Source of the DNA: Streptomyces sp. TLI_171
GTDB taxonomy: Bacteria; Actinomycetota; Actinomycetes; Streptomycetales; Streptomycetaceae
Reading direction: 5' to 3'
Assembly (NCBI RefSeq): GCF_003610255.1
Contig: NZ_RAPS01000001.1
Coordinates: 4,650,001-4,714,000 of the forward strand
DNA length: 64,000 nt
Shown: one piece after another, positions 39,938-49,287 of the stretch
Layout: each line of letters begins with the position of its first letter
Position numbering within the stretch: position 1 is the stretch's first letter
Program-made: the position numbers and the translations under genes
The notes under the pieces: model-generated
The model's database searches: none
Told to the model about the DNA's origin: nothing
What the model saw: the letters and a program-made list of their open reading frames with translations, nothing else

Positions 39938-42900
39938 GTGTCCGATCTGTACGCCAATCGGACAGACGACCCGTATGCCGGGATAGCGGCACGATTCCCT
40001 GGGTATGGCAGTGTTCGGCAGCATTCGTCACGATCGGTGAGCCCCTGGCTGCACCGCGTGGCGACGGCCCGCGCCCCGACGACCGGTCGGGGGGCGTTCC
40101 AGCGACGGCCGGAGGCCCCGTACGTGGCGAAGCCGGGTGACGGCGGGGGAGAGCGCGAGGCGTCCGGCCTGCCCGGACGGGGGCGCCCCCCAGCCCCCCT
40201 CGGGGCCGGGGGAGGATCGCGGCGCCTTCGCGGCCCCGCGCTGCCCATAGGCGGCGGGAAGGCCGGCGGAGCCGCCGCCCGCGCCCGGCTGCGCGGCCGC
40301 GCCCGGAACCAGGCCGAGCGGGTCGCCCGCGCCGCGCACACCGGCCCGCTGCCGGGCAGCGCGCCGACCGCCGGCCACGCCGCCGAACCCCACCCGGACG
40401 GGCCGCCCGGCCCCGGACAGCCGGCCCGGCCGGACAACGGAGGCCGCCCGGGCGCCCCCGACTCGCCGACCGTCGAGGGCGCGAGCGCCCCCGTCCCGGC
40501 CCGCGGCCGCCCCGTCCGGGCCTTCCCCGGCAGCCCCGGGGACGTCGGCGCGCCGCACCCCGGCGCCCGCGACGACGCGGCGCCCACCGCCCTGCACCCC
40601 AGCCGCCGGACCGAGGGCGGCAGCCTGTTCGACGTGGTGCGGGTGGCGATCGTCATCCTGGACACCTCGGGCCGGGTGGTGCTGTGGAGCCCCGCCGCCG
40701 AGGAGATGCTCGGCTGGCCCAGCGAGGTGCTGGTCGGCCGCGCCATCGACGAGCTGATCGCCGACCAGGACCAGGTCCAGCGGACCAGGGCGGCGATCAA
40801 GGAGACGCTGCGCCGCGGCTCCTGGCACGGGTTCGCGGAGATCGCCGACCGGGACGGCCTGCCCGTCGAGGTGGAGGCCCGGCTGTCGCTGCTGGTGGAC
40901 GGCGACGGCGCCCCGTACGTGCAGGCCGCGCTGACCGAGGCCGCCGCGCTGCGCGCCGTGGAGCGCGACCTCGCGGTCCGCGACGCGCTGTTCGAGCAGT
41001 CGCCGCTGGGCATCGCCGTGCTGGACACCGACCTGCGCTACACCGCCGTCAACAGCACCCTCGCCGAGATGAACGGGGTGCCGCCGGAGGCGCACGTCGG
41101 CCGCACCACCGGCGAGACCCTGCCGGAGCGCTCCGCCGACGAGATCACCGCCATCCAGCGCCAGGTGCTGGCCACCGGCGAGCCGGTCATCGACGTCACG
41201 CTGGCCTCGCCGTCCACCGCCCGCTCCGGCTACCGGTCGATCTCCTACAGCCGGATGACCGACCGGGCCGGCCGGGTGCTCGGCATCTCCGGCACCGTCA
41301 TGGACGTCACCGAGCGCTACCGGGCGGTGGCCAAGGTCGAGGGGGCCCGCCGCCGGCTGTCGCTGCTGAACGAGTTCGGCTCCCGGGTCGGCGACCTGCT
41401 GGACGCCTCGATGATCGCCCAGGAGCTGGCGGGCGCCGTCGTCCCGCGGCTGGCCGACTACGCGGGGGTGATCCTGCTGCAGGCCGTCGCGCACGGCGAC
41501 GACCTGCCGCGGCACGGCCACGACCGGCGGACCTCGCTGCTGCAGCTGGGCGTCGCGGCGATCCAGGACAGCCCGGCGGTGGAGACCATGCTGCGGCACG
41601 GCGCCCGGATCACCTTCGACGAGGACTCGGTGTTCGGGCGGGTGCTGCGCAGCGGCGTCCCCGAGATGCTGGCCGGCGGCGCCGAGCCCGAGGAGCTGTC
41701 CTTCGCGGGCGACCCCAAGGTCGAGGCCGCCCGCGAACTCGGCGTGCACTCCCGGCTGGTGGTGCCGCTGCGGGCCCGCGGCATCGTGATCGGCCTGCTG
41801 GTGGTCAGCCGGGCCGGCTACCGCGAGGGCTTCGACCGCGACGACCTGGCCTTCACCGTCGAACTCGCCGACCGGGCCGGCAGCTCGCTGGACAACGCCC
41901 GGCTGTACGCCCGCGAGCGCACCGCCGCGCTCACCCTGCAGCGCACCCTGCTGCCGCAGCAGGTCCCGCAGCCCACCGGCGTCGAGGTCGCCTACCGGTA
42001 CGTGCCCGGCTCCAGCGGCACCGAGGTCGGCGGGGACTGGTTCGACGTCATCCCGCTGCCCGGCGACCGCACCGCGCTGGTGGTCGGCGACGTGATGGGC
42101 CACGGCCTGCGGGCCGCCGCCACGATGGGCCGGCTGCGCACCGCCGTGCGGGTGCTGGCCGCGCTCGACCTGGCGCCCGAGGTGGTGCTGCGGCACGTCC
42201 ACGAGCTCGCCGACGACCTCGCCCAGGGCCCCGACGAGGCGCTGCTCGCCACCTGCGTCTACGCGGTGTTCGACCCCGCCCGGCGCAGCCTGACCGTCAC
42301 CAAGGCCGGCCACATCCCGCCGGTCCTGGTGGTGCCCGGCGCCGACGCCGAGCCGGCCCGCTCCGGCGGCCCGCTGCCCGGCGGCGCCGGCCAGGTGCTC
42401 GACCTGCCCTCCGGTGCGCCGCTCGGCGTCGGCGGGGTGCCGTTCGAGTCGATCGAGATGGAGATCCCGGACGGCAGCCTGCTCGCCCTGTGCACCGACG
42501 GGCTGGTGGAGTCCCGGGACAAGGACCTGGACGTCGGACTCGGGAGGTTGGTCAGCGTGCTCGAACAGCCGTACGCCTCGATCCAGCAGGCGTGCGAGGC
42601 CGTCCTCGACACCATGGAGCAGGGCCGCGAGCCCGACGACGTGGCGCTGCTGCTGGCCCGCCTCGGCCGCGGCCGGGCCGACGTGCCCACCGCCGGGTGG
42701 ACGCTGCCCGCCGAGCCGACCGCGGTCTCCCGGGCCCGCCGGCTGGTCCGCGGCACGCTCGCCGACTGGGGCGTCGAGGAGTTCACCGACACCGCCGAAC
42801 TGCTGGTCAGCGAACTGGTCACGAACGCCGTCCGGTACGCCAGCGCCCCGATCGGGGTCCGGCTGACCCTCGGCGACGTGCTGCTGGTGGAGATCTCCGA

Positions 42901-43078
42901 CCCGCTGCCCGACCCGCCCCGGGAGCGCCACGCGGGCGCCGGCGACGAGGGCGGCCGCGGCCTGGAACTGGTCCGCCGGCTGGCGCTGCGCTGGGGCACC
43001 AGGGCGGAGGGGCTGGGCAAGGTCGTCTGGTTCGAGCTGGCAAACTCGGAGGTTCAACTACCCGAGTCGATGTTGTGA
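39938..43078 (+). CDS. PAS-PAS-GAF-SpoIIE phosphatase with C-terminal anti-sigma-like kinase domain
   Basis: A large sensor phosphatase of up to 1046 residues. The first ~220 residues are Gly/Ala/Pro/Arg-rich and disordered. Then PAS domains (about 225-335, FDVVRVAIVILDTSGRVVLWS; and 345-460, LFEQSPLGIAVLDTDLRYTAVN), GAF (about 470-635), PP2C/SpoIIE (about 660-880: VGGDWFDVIPL, VGDVMGHG, LCTDGLVESRD, DDVALLLARLG) and a GHKL kinase domain (about 905-1035, ELLVSELVTNAVRYA, GRGLELVRRLA). The protein likely integrates a small ligand or redox signal and sets phosphorylation of an anti-sigma antagonist. The start is uncertain: GTG at 39938 opens the frame, and GTG at 40037 is another candidate. The disordered N-terminal section is compositionally unlike the domains that follow. 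Confidence 0.88.
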   Translation: MSDLYANRTDDPYAGIAARFPGYGSVRQHSSRSVSPWLHRVATARAPTTGRGAFQRRPEAPYVAKPGDGGGEREASGLPGRGRPPAPLGAGGGSRRLRGPALPIGGGKAGGAAARARLRGRARNQAERVARAAHTGPLPGSAPTAGHAAEPHPDGPPGPGQPARPDNGGRPGAPDSPTVEGASAPVPARGRPVRAFPGSPGDVGAPHPGARDDAAPTALHPSRRTEGGSLFDVVRVAIVILDTSGRVVLWSPAAEEMLGWPSEVLVGRAIDELIADQDQVQRTRAAIKETLRRGSWHGFAEIADRDGLPVEVEARLSLLVDGDGAPYVQAALTEAAALRAVERDLAVRDALFEQSPLGIAVLDTDLRYTAVNSTLAEMNGVPPEAHVGRTTGETLPERSADEITAIQRQVLATGEPVIDVTLASPSTARSGYRSISYSRMTDRAGRVLGISGTVMDVTERYRAVAKVEGARRRLSLLNEFGSRVGDLLDASMIAQELAGAVVPRLADYAGVILLQAVAHGDDLPRHGHDRRTSLLQLGVAAIQDSPAVETMLRHGARITFDEDSVFGRVLRSGVPEMLAGGAEPEELSFAGDPKVEAARELGVHSRLVVPLRARGIVIGLLVVSRAGYREGFDRDDLAFTVELADRAGSSLDNARLYARERTAALTLQRTLLPQQVPQPTGVEVAYRYVPGSSGTEVGGDWFDVIPLPGDRTALVVGDVMGHGLRAAATMGRLRTAVRVLAALDLAPEVVLRHVHELADDLAQGPDEALLATCVYAVFDPARRSLTVTKAGHIPPVLVVPGADAEPARSGGPLPGGAGQVLDLPSGAPLGVGGVPFESIEMEIPDGSLLALCTDGLVESRDKDLDVGLGRLVSVLEQPYASIQQACEAVLDTMEQGREPDDVALLLARLGRGRADVPTAGWTLPAEPTAVSRARRLVRGTLADWGVEEFTDTAELLVSELVTNAVRYASAPIGVRLTLGDVLLVEISDPLPDPPRERHAGAGDEGGRGLELVRRLALRWGTRAEGLGKVVWFELANSEVQLPESML

Positions 43079-43182
43079 CGTTGAAGGGCGTGTGCGCTCG
43101 CGCCCAAATGATGAATACTCGGACATCGAATACTCGGTCTTCTCGACACCGGATGGGCGCGCGGGTTGGAGGGGTCGGTCCG

Positions 43183-45696
43183 TTGAACAGCTTCCCGGCA
43201 CGGAACGCGACGCACGGCAGCAGCGGCTACGCCGCGGTGCCGGAGCAGCCGGGTGCCCCGACGGTCCCCGCCTCGCTGCCGGCCGGCTGGGGACCGGGCT
43301 CGTCGGGCACCATCTACGACTACATCCGGGTCGCGACCTTCGCGATCGGCCCCGACGGGCGGATCGCGCAGTGGAGCGACCGGGCCGCCGAGTTCTTCGG
43401 CGTGCCCGCCGCCGAGGCGGTCGGCGCGGACCCGATCACCGCGTTCATCCCGCGCGAGCTGTGGCAGCGCGGGCGGGCCCGGCTGGAGCGCATTCTGGCC
43501 GGCGAGGAGTGGGTCGGCACCGCCCCGTACCGGGACCTCTCGGGCGCCGAGAGCCTCGCCGAGGTCTACGCAATGCCCGCCAGCGCCGACGGCTCCGCCA
43601 CCTGCCTGGCCGTCGACCTCGGCCGGCTGCGCGCCATCGAGACCGACCTGGCCGCCTCCGAGGCGGTGATCGGCCAGACGCCCACCGGCTTCTTCCTGTT
43701 CGACTGCGACCTCAAGCTGCAGCGGGTCAACGCCGCCTTCGCGGCAAGCGTCGGCCGCAGCCCGGCCGCCCTGCAGGGCCTGGCCCCCGGCGACGTGTTC
43801 CGCCCCGCCGACGCGGACCGCCTGCTGCTCTCCCTGCGCAAGGTCCTCACCGGCCAGGAGCCGGTCCTCGACCTGCGGCTGACCGGCCCGGTCCGCACCG
43901 ACCGCGGCACCTCGGCGCGGGACGAGGAACAGCGCACCTGGGCGGTGTCGCTGTACCGGCTGACCGCCTCCGGGGGCCGCCCGATCGGCGTGGCCGGCCA
44001 GGTCCAGGACGTCACCAGCCGCCACATCGCCGAACGCGAGGCCGCCGGGGTGCGCCGCAACCTGGCCCTGCTGAACGAGGCGTCCACCCACATCGGCTCC
44101 ACCCTCGACCTGGAGACCACCGCCAAGGAACTGCTGGACGTGATCGTCCCGCAGTTCTGCGACGTCGCCACCGTCGACCTGTACAGCGTGCTGCTCACCG
44201 GCGACTCCACCCCGCAGGGCGCCCACCCGGAGAGCGGCGAACTGCGCCGGGTCGCGGTGTCCAGCGTGGTCGGCAACGCCCCGTCCGTGCTCGGCAGCGA
44301 GCGCGGCGGCGTCCAGGTCGCCGAGGCCGGCGGCACGCTCTGCTACCCGCCGCGCTCCCCGCACGCCCGGGCGCTGCGCACCGGCCGCAGCGTCGTCCCG
44401 CAGCCCGGCCCCGACCCGCTGCTGCGCTCCACCCTGGTGGTGCCGCTGGTCGCCCGCGACCAGGTGCTCGGCCTGGTGCAGCTGTCCCGGGCGATCGGCA
44501 GCGAGCCGTTCGACGCCCGCGAGGTGGCGATCGCCGAGGAGCTGGTGGCCCGCGCCGCGGTCTGCGTGGACAACGCCCGGCTGTACCGCCGCGAGCACGA
44601 GCGGGCGCTGATCCTGCAGCGCAGCCTGCTGCCCCCGGGCAACCCGGCCGCCTCCGGCCTGGAGATCGCCCGCCGCTACCTGCCCAGCAACAACAACACC
44701 GAGGTCGGCGGCGACTGGTTCGACGTCATCCCGCTGCCCGGCAGCCGCACCGCCCTGGTGATCGGCGACGTGATGGGCCGCGGCCTGCGCGCCGCCGTCG
44801 CGATGGGCCAACTGCGCACCGCGGTGCGCACCTTGGCGATGCTCGACGTCGACCCGGCGGACGTGCTCTCCGCCCTGGACGAGATCGCCCGCGGCCTGGG
44901 CAACGACGACTGGGCCGAGTCCGGCGCCGAGCTGTACCTCGCCACCTGCGTGTACGCGGTCTACGACGCGGTCAAGCAGCGCTGCACCTTCGCCAACGCC
45001 GGCCACCTCCCGCCGGTGCTGCTGGCGCCCGGCGAGGCCGCCCGGATGCTCGACGTGCCGCCCGGCCTGCCGCTGGGCGTCGGCGGCGAGCCGTTCGAGG
45101 AGGTCACCGTCGACCTCCCCGAGGGCGCCGTCCTCGGCCTGTACACCGACGGCCTGGTGGAGTCCCGCAAGCACCAGCTGGACGAGGGACTGAAGGCCTT
45201 CCGCACCTCGCTCACCAACGGCTCCGACCGGCTGGAGGAGCTCTGCGACCAGGTGCTGGACGAGCTCAACCCGCACCACGGCGAGGACGACATCGCCCTG
45301 CTGATGGCCAAGGTCCAGGCCCTGCCCAAGGGTTCGGTCGGCGACTGGCGCTTCCCGTCCGAGCCGACCTCGGTCGCCAAGGCCCGCGAGGCCGCCTGCG
45401 GCTGGCTGCTGGAGCGCGGGCTGGACGAACTGGTCGACACCTCCGAGCTGCTGGTCAGCGAACTGGTCACCAACGCGCTCCGGCACGGCCGCGGCGAGAT
45501 CCGGCTGCGCCTGCTGCGTGACCGCACCATGGTCTGCGAGGTGTGGGACGACGCCTACGCCCAGCCGCGCCAGCGCCGCGCCCAGGAGACCGACGAGGGC
45601 GGCCGCGGCCTGCAGCTCGTCTCCCTGCTGGCCGAACGCTGGGGCAGCCGCCGCACCCCCAAGGGCAAGATCGTCTGGTTCGAGCTGGCGCTCTAG
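43183..45696 (+). CDS. Second PAS-GAF-SpoIIE phosphatase with C-terminal anti-sigma-like kinase domain
   Basis: About 837 residues, paralogous to the previous gene: two PAS-like units (starting YDYIRVATFAIGPDGRIAQWSD and TPTGFFLFDCDLKLQRVN), a GAF domain with LNEASTHIGSTLDLETTAKEL, PP2C/SpoIIE (VGGDWFDVIPL, IGDVMGRGLRA, LYTDGLVESRK, DDIALLMAK) and a C-terminal GHKL domain (ELLVSELVTNALRHG, GRGLQLVSLLAERWG). The start shown is TTG at 43183, the only start candidate with a strong ribosome site (GGAGGGG eight bases upstream). In-frame ATGs at 43108 and 43153 lack one, and 43108 lies within a repeated GAATACTCGG element that looks regulatory. Probably a partner or paralogue acting on the same pathway. 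Confidence 0.88.
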   Translation: MNSFPARNATHGSSGYAAVPEQPGAPTVPASLPAGWGPGSSGTIYDYIRVATFAIGPDGRIAQWSDRAAEFFGVPAAEAVGADPITAFIPRELWQRGRARLERILAGEEWVGTAPYRDLSGAESLAEVYAMPASADGSATCLAVDLGRLRAIETDLAASEAVIGQTPTGFFLFDCDLKLQRVNAAFAASVGRSPAALQGLAPGDVFRPADADRLLLSLRKVLTGQEPVLDLRLTGPVRTDRGTSARDEEQRTWAVSLYRLTASGGRPIGVAGQVQDVTSRHIAEREAAGVRRNLALLNEASTHIGSTLDLETTAKELLDVIVPQFCDVATVDLYSVLLTGDSTPQGAHPESGELRRVAVSSVVGNAPSVLGSERGGVQVAEAGGTLCYPPRSPHARALRTGRSVVPQPGPDPLLRSTLVVPLVARDQVLGLVQLSRAIGSEPFDAREVAIAEELVARAAVCVDNARLYRREHERALILQRSLLPPGNPAASGLEIARRYLPSNNNTEVGGDWFDVIPLPGSRTALVIGDVMGRGLRAAVAMGQLRTAVRTLAMLDVDPADVLSALDEIARGLGNDDWAESGAELYLATCVYAVYDAVKQRCTFANAGHLPPVLLAPGEAARMLDVPPGLPLGVGGEPFEEVTVDLPEGAVLGLYTDGLVESRKHQLDEGLKAFRTSLTNGSDRLEELCDQVLDELNPHHGEDDIALLMAKVQALPKGSVGDWRFPSEPTSVAKAREAACGWLLERGLDELVDTSELLVSELVTNALRHGRGEIRLRLLRDRTMVCEVWDDAYAQPRQRRAQETDEGGRGLQLVSLLAERWGSRRTPKGKIVWFELAL

Positions 45697-45703
45697 GGCC
45701 GCC

Positions 45704-46828
45704 CTAGTCCAGCACCACGGCCGCGGCCCGGCGTTCCACCAGGGCGATCCGGGCCAGGCCGGGCAGCACCCCGCGGGCCCGGGCCAGGGCCCGGCGGGCC
45801 TCCTCGGGGCGGCCGGCGGCCAGCAGTGCGGCCGCCAGCGCGCACTCGGCGTTCGCCGTGCCCCACGCGTCCACGGTCCGCCGGGCGGCCGGGGCGGCGC
45901 ACTTCACCGCCTCCTCCCGGTCCCCGCGCAGCCGGCGCAGGTCGGCCCGCGCCGCCGCGCCCGGCCGCCGGTCGCCGACCGCGTCGAGCGCCGCCGCCAG
46001 CCGCGGCAGGTACTCGGCGGGCGGCAGCACCCCCGCGTCGGCGGCGCACACCAGCGCCTCGGCGCGCGCCAGGTCGGCGAGCCAGCCGACCCGGGCCATC
46101 GGCGCGGCGACGGTGATCCGCCCGGCCCGCTCCAGGGCGGCGTCCCACTCGCCGGTCGCCAGCAGCAGCCGCACCCGGGCCACCTCGTCGGCCAGGGTGC
46201 CGGTCTCCGGCGCGGCGGCCAGCGCGGCGGCCGCCTCGGCGATCCGTCCGCCCTCCAGCGCCCGGGCGGCCGCGATCTGCCCCGGGGTCGCGTACACCTC
46301 GGCCAGCGCCGCGGGGGAGGCCGCGGGCATCCGCAGCACCACCCAGCCCGGGCAGCCCGGGAAGGCGGCCTGGACGGCCAGGTCCGCCAGGGCGGCCATC
46401 AGCACCAGGCCGAACAGCTGCCAGGCGCCCGTGGTCGCCGCCAGCAGCCAGCCGCCCAGTACCACCACCGGCAGGTACGCGGCCGTCACGCCCGCCCAGG
46501 CCCGCCACCGCGGCCCGGGGGTGAGCTGGTAGCCGCCGGCGAGGAACGGCAGCGGCACGGAGCGCAGCACCAGCGGGCACCGGCCGAGCCGCACCGTGCG
46601 GGCCCGGCGGCCGGAGCCGACCGCGTACAGGGTCGGGACCAGGCCGGCGGGGCGGGCGAACACGGCCAGCCCGAGCTGGGTCAGCAGGTTGCCGGCGACG
46701 GCCCCGCCGAGGGACGCGAGCAGGCCGAGGTGCAGCGGCGGCACCGTCACCCGGGACAGCAGCGGCTGCAGCAGGAACGCCCCGGCGAACACCGCGAGGA
46801 ACAGCAGGAGGCGGGTCTTCTTCTTCAC
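45704..46828 (-). CDS. Membrane protein with C-terminal TPR-like repeats
   Basis: A 374-residue protein with a short basic N-terminus (VKKKTR) and membrane helices at about 8-28, 38-60 and 125-200 (LPVVVLGGWLLAATTG region). The C-terminal half (200-370) is Ala-rich, helical and repeat-like (GQIAAARALEGGRIAEAAAALAAAPETG...), resembling tetratricopeptide repeats. It could be an M50-like or assembly scaffold protein, but no HExxH is present. The start is GTG at 46828 with GGGAGG about 10 bases upstream. It converges on the second phosphatase with seven bases between stops. Function not recognised. Confidence 0.72.
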   Translation of the reverse strand: MKKKTRLLLFLAVFAGAFLLQPLLSRVTVPPLHLGLLASLGGAVAGNLLTQLGLAVFARPAGLVPTLYAVGSGRRARTVRLGRCPLVLRSVPLPFLAGGYQLTPGPRWRAWAGVTAAYLPVVVLGGWLLAATTGAWQLFGLVLMAALADLAVQAAFPGCPGWVVLRMPAASPAALAEVYATPGQIAAARALEGGRIAEAAAALAAAPETGTLADEVARVRLLLATGEWDAALERAGRITVAAPMARVGWLADLARAEALVCAADAGVLPPAEYLPRLAAALDAVGDRRPGAAARADLRRLRGDREEAVKCAAPAARRTVDAWGTANAECALAAALLAAGRPEEARRALARARGVLPGLARIALVERRAAAVVLD

Positions 46829-47039
46829 CGCCGTAGCCTCCCGGTCCTCGGTGCGTACGGGAAGGAGGGATACCCACTTGTGATCTCCACCGCCCCGCGG
46901 CCGCCCGTTTCGGCTCCATTGGGGCCTTCCCCGTACGATGGGAAGAAGCCGAGGCATGTGCCGTGCCCGGTGGGTGGACCGGTGAATGCTGACGCGGGCC
47001 GGGCACCGTGACCCACGATTCCGGGAGAATCAGCGCCGC

Positions 47040-48944
47040 ATGCCCACGCGCAACGACATTCGTAACGTCGCCATCGTCGCCCACGTCGACCACGGCAAAA
47101 CCACTCTGGTCGACGCCATGCTGAAGCAGGCCGGTGCCTTCGCCGCCCACCAGCACCTCGACGACCGGATGATGGACTCGAACGACCTGGAGCGCGAGAA
47201 GGGCATCACCATTCTCGCGAAGAACACCGCGGTCAAGTACCACCCCAAGGACGGTGGCGCGCCGATCACCATCAACATCATCGACACCCCCGGCCACGCC
47301 GACTTCGGCGGTGAGGTCGAGCGCGGCCTGTCGATGGTGGACGCCGTCGTCCTGCTGGTCGACGCCTCCGAGGGCCCGCTGCCGCAGACCCGCTTCGTGC
47401 TGCGCAAGGCGCTCACCGCGCGGCTGCCCGTCATCCTGTGCATCAACAAGACCGACCGTCCGGACGCCCGGATCGACGAGGTCATCAACGAGACCTACGA
47501 CCTGTTCCTGGACCTGGACGCGGACGAGGACCAGATCGAGTTCCCGATCGTCTTCGCCTGCGCCCGCGACGGCGTGGCCTCGCTGACCAAGCCGGAGAAC
47601 GGCACCGTGCCGGCCGACTCCGACAACCTGGAGCCGTTCTTCTCCACCATCCTGGAGCACGTCCCGGCCCCGACCTACGACGAGAACGCCCCGCTGCAGG
47701 CGCACGTCACCAACCTGGACGCCGACAACTTCCTCGGCCGCATCGCGCTGCTCCGGGTCGAGCAGGGCGAGCTGCGCAAGGGCCAGACGGTGGCCTGGAT
47801 CAAGCGGGACGGCTCGGTCCAGAACGTCCGGATCTCCGAGCTGCTGATGACCGAGGCGCTCACCCGCAAGCCGGCCGAGGTGGCCGGCCCCGGTGACATC
47901 TGCGCCGTCGCCGGCATCGGCGACATCATGATCGGCGAGACCCTGGCCGACCCCGAGAACCCGATCGCGCTGCCGCTGATCACGGTGGACGAGCCGGCCA
48001 TCTCGATGACCATCGGCACCAACACCTCGCCGCTGGTCGGCAAGGGCGGCTCCGGCAAGGGCGCGGACGCCAAGTCCGGCGCCAAGGTGGACCGCAAGGT
48101 GACCGCCCGTCAGGTGAAGGACCGCCTGGACCGCGAGCTGATCGGCAACGTCTCGCTGCGCGTGCTGGACACCGAGCGCCCGGACGCCTGGGAGGTGCAG
48201 GGCCGCGGTGAGCTGGCGCTGGCCATCCTGATCGAGACCATGCGCCGCGAGGGCTTCGAGCTGACCGTCGGCAAGCCGCAGGTGGTCACCCGCGAGGTCA
48301 ACGGCAAGACCCACGAGCCGGTCGAGCGCCTCACCGTGGACGTGCCCGAGGAGCACATGGGCGCCGTCACGCAGCTCATGGGCGTCCGCAAGGGCCGGAT
48401 GGACAACATGTCCAACCACGGCTCGGGCTGGGTCCGGATGGAGTTCGTGGTGCCGTCCCGCGGCCTGATCGGCTTCCGTACCGAGTTCCTCACCGGCACC
48501 CGCGGCACCGGCATCGCGCACTCGATCCACGAGGGCTACGAGCCGTGGTTCGGCAACCTGACGACCCGTAACAACGGTTCGCTGGTCGCCGACCGCTCCG
48601 GCGTGGTCACCGCCTTCGCGATGACCAACCTGCAGGAGCGCGGCGTGCTGTTCATCGACCCGGGCACCGAGGTGTACGAGGGCATGATCGTCGGCGAGAA
48701 CTCGCGGGCCGACGACATGGACGTGAACATCACCAAGGAGAAGAAGCTCACCAACATGCGTTCCTCGAACGCAGACGTGGCCGAGTCCATCGTGCCGCCG
48801 CGCAAGCTCTCGCTGGAGCAGTCGCTGGAGTTCTGCCGCGAGGACGAGTGCATCGAGGTGACCCCGGAGACCGTGCGCATCCGCAAGGTCGTCCTGGACG
48901 CCAAGGACCGCGGCCGCACGGCCTCGCGGGCCAAGAAGGGCTGA
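47040..48944 (+). CDS. typA: Ribosome-associated translational GTPase TypA/BipA
   Basis: A 634-residue translational GTPase. G1 AHVDHGKTT, the switch EKGITI, G3 DTPGHADFGGEVERG and G4 INKTD are all present, followed by the EF-like beta-barrel domain, domain III/V (RGELALAILIETMRREGFEL) and the BipA-specific C-terminal block (GIAHSIHEGYEPWFGNL, EREDECIEVTPETVRIRK). It helps ribosome assembly and function under stress and cold. The ATG at 47040 follows GGGAGA. A very strong terminator separates it from the first peptide-transporter operon. Confidence 0.96.
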   Translation: MPTRNDIRNVAIVAHVDHGKTTLVDAMLKQAGAFAAHQHLDDRMMDSNDLEREKGITILAKNTAVKYHPKDGGAPITINIIDTPGHADFGGEVERGLSMVDAVVLLVDASEGPLPQTRFVLRKALTARLPVILCINKTDRPDARIDEVINETYDLFLDLDADEDQIEFPIVFACARDGVASLTKPENGTVPADSDNLEPFFSTILEHVPAPTYDENAPLQAHVTNLDADNFLGRIALLRVEQGELRKGQTVAWIKRDGSVQNVRISELLMTEALTRKPAEVAGPGDICAVAGIGDIMIGETLADPENPIALPLITVDEPAISMTIGTNTSPLVGKGGSGKGADAKSGAKVDRKVTARQVKDRLDRELIGNVSLRVLDTERPDAWEVQGRGELALAILIETMRREGFELTVGKPQVVTREVNGKTHEPVERLTVDVPEEHMGAVTQLMGVRKGRMDNMSNHGSGWVRMEFVVPSRGLIGFRTEFLTGTRGTGIAHSIHEGYEPWFGNLTTRNNGSLVADRSGVVTAFAMTNLQERGVLFIDPGTEVYEGMIVGENSRADDMDVNITKEKKLTNMRSSNADVAESIVPPRKLSLEQSLEFCREDECIEVTPETVRIRKVVLDAKDRGRTASRAKKG

Positions 48945-48957
48945 CCCACGCTGCTCG

Positions 48958-49002
48958 GCCGACCGGCCGGCGTCCTCACGGACGCCGGCCGGTCGGCTTT
49001 TT
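48958..49002 (+). terminator. Strong terminator after typA
   Basis: A perfect 18-bp stem (48958-48975 with 48980-48997), a 4-base loop and five T residues right after it. This is the most canonical terminator in the window. Confidence 0.92.
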
Positions 49003-49144
49003 GGTGACACTCCGTAGTTGAGCTGGAAGGGCACGCCGTTCGTTAATCGGACGTCACGGATCGTCATGCGTGACAACTGTCCGTTTCGCCCCTGTCTGGC
49101 TATGTCTTGAATGTCCGTTTCTCGGGATTCATGCACCGTTCATG

Positions 49145-49171
49145 TGACCAAATCGAAATCCGTATTGGTCA
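49145..49171. promoter_or_regulatory. Inverted repeat, putative operator of the first peptide-transporter operon
   Basis: TGACCAA (49145-49151) and TTGGTCA (49165-49171) form perfect 7-bp arms with a 13-bp spacer, 117 bases before the lipoprotein start. The spacing places the arms about two helical turns apart, as for a dimeric regulator. Confidence 0.55.
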
Positions 49172-49287
49172 ATTCCGTATCCGTGGGTGACCGATAGTGG
49201 GTGCAGTCGAGCTCGGGTCGAGGCTCCTGCGCAGGGGTGCGCGCCAGGCCGCGAGCGATCTGTAACACGATTTCAGGAGGCACACCC

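Larger units (their letters stand above)
48945..49287 (+). promoter_or_regulatory. Control region of the first oligopeptide transporter operon
   Basis: 343 bp between typA and the lipoprotein gene. After the typA terminator, the stretch 49003-49200 is much more AT-rich than its surroundings. It holds a 10-bp direct repeat TGTCCGTTTC (49078-49087 and 49112-49121), two TTCATG copies near 49128-49143 and an inverted repeat (49145-49171). Several regulators probably bind here. Confidence 0.6.

Noticed and set aside
40028..43057. A 1009-codon minus-strand frame opposite the first large phosphatase.
   Set aside because: Same GC-driven shadow effect. The plus strand encodes intact PAS, GAF, SpoIIE and GHKL domains.
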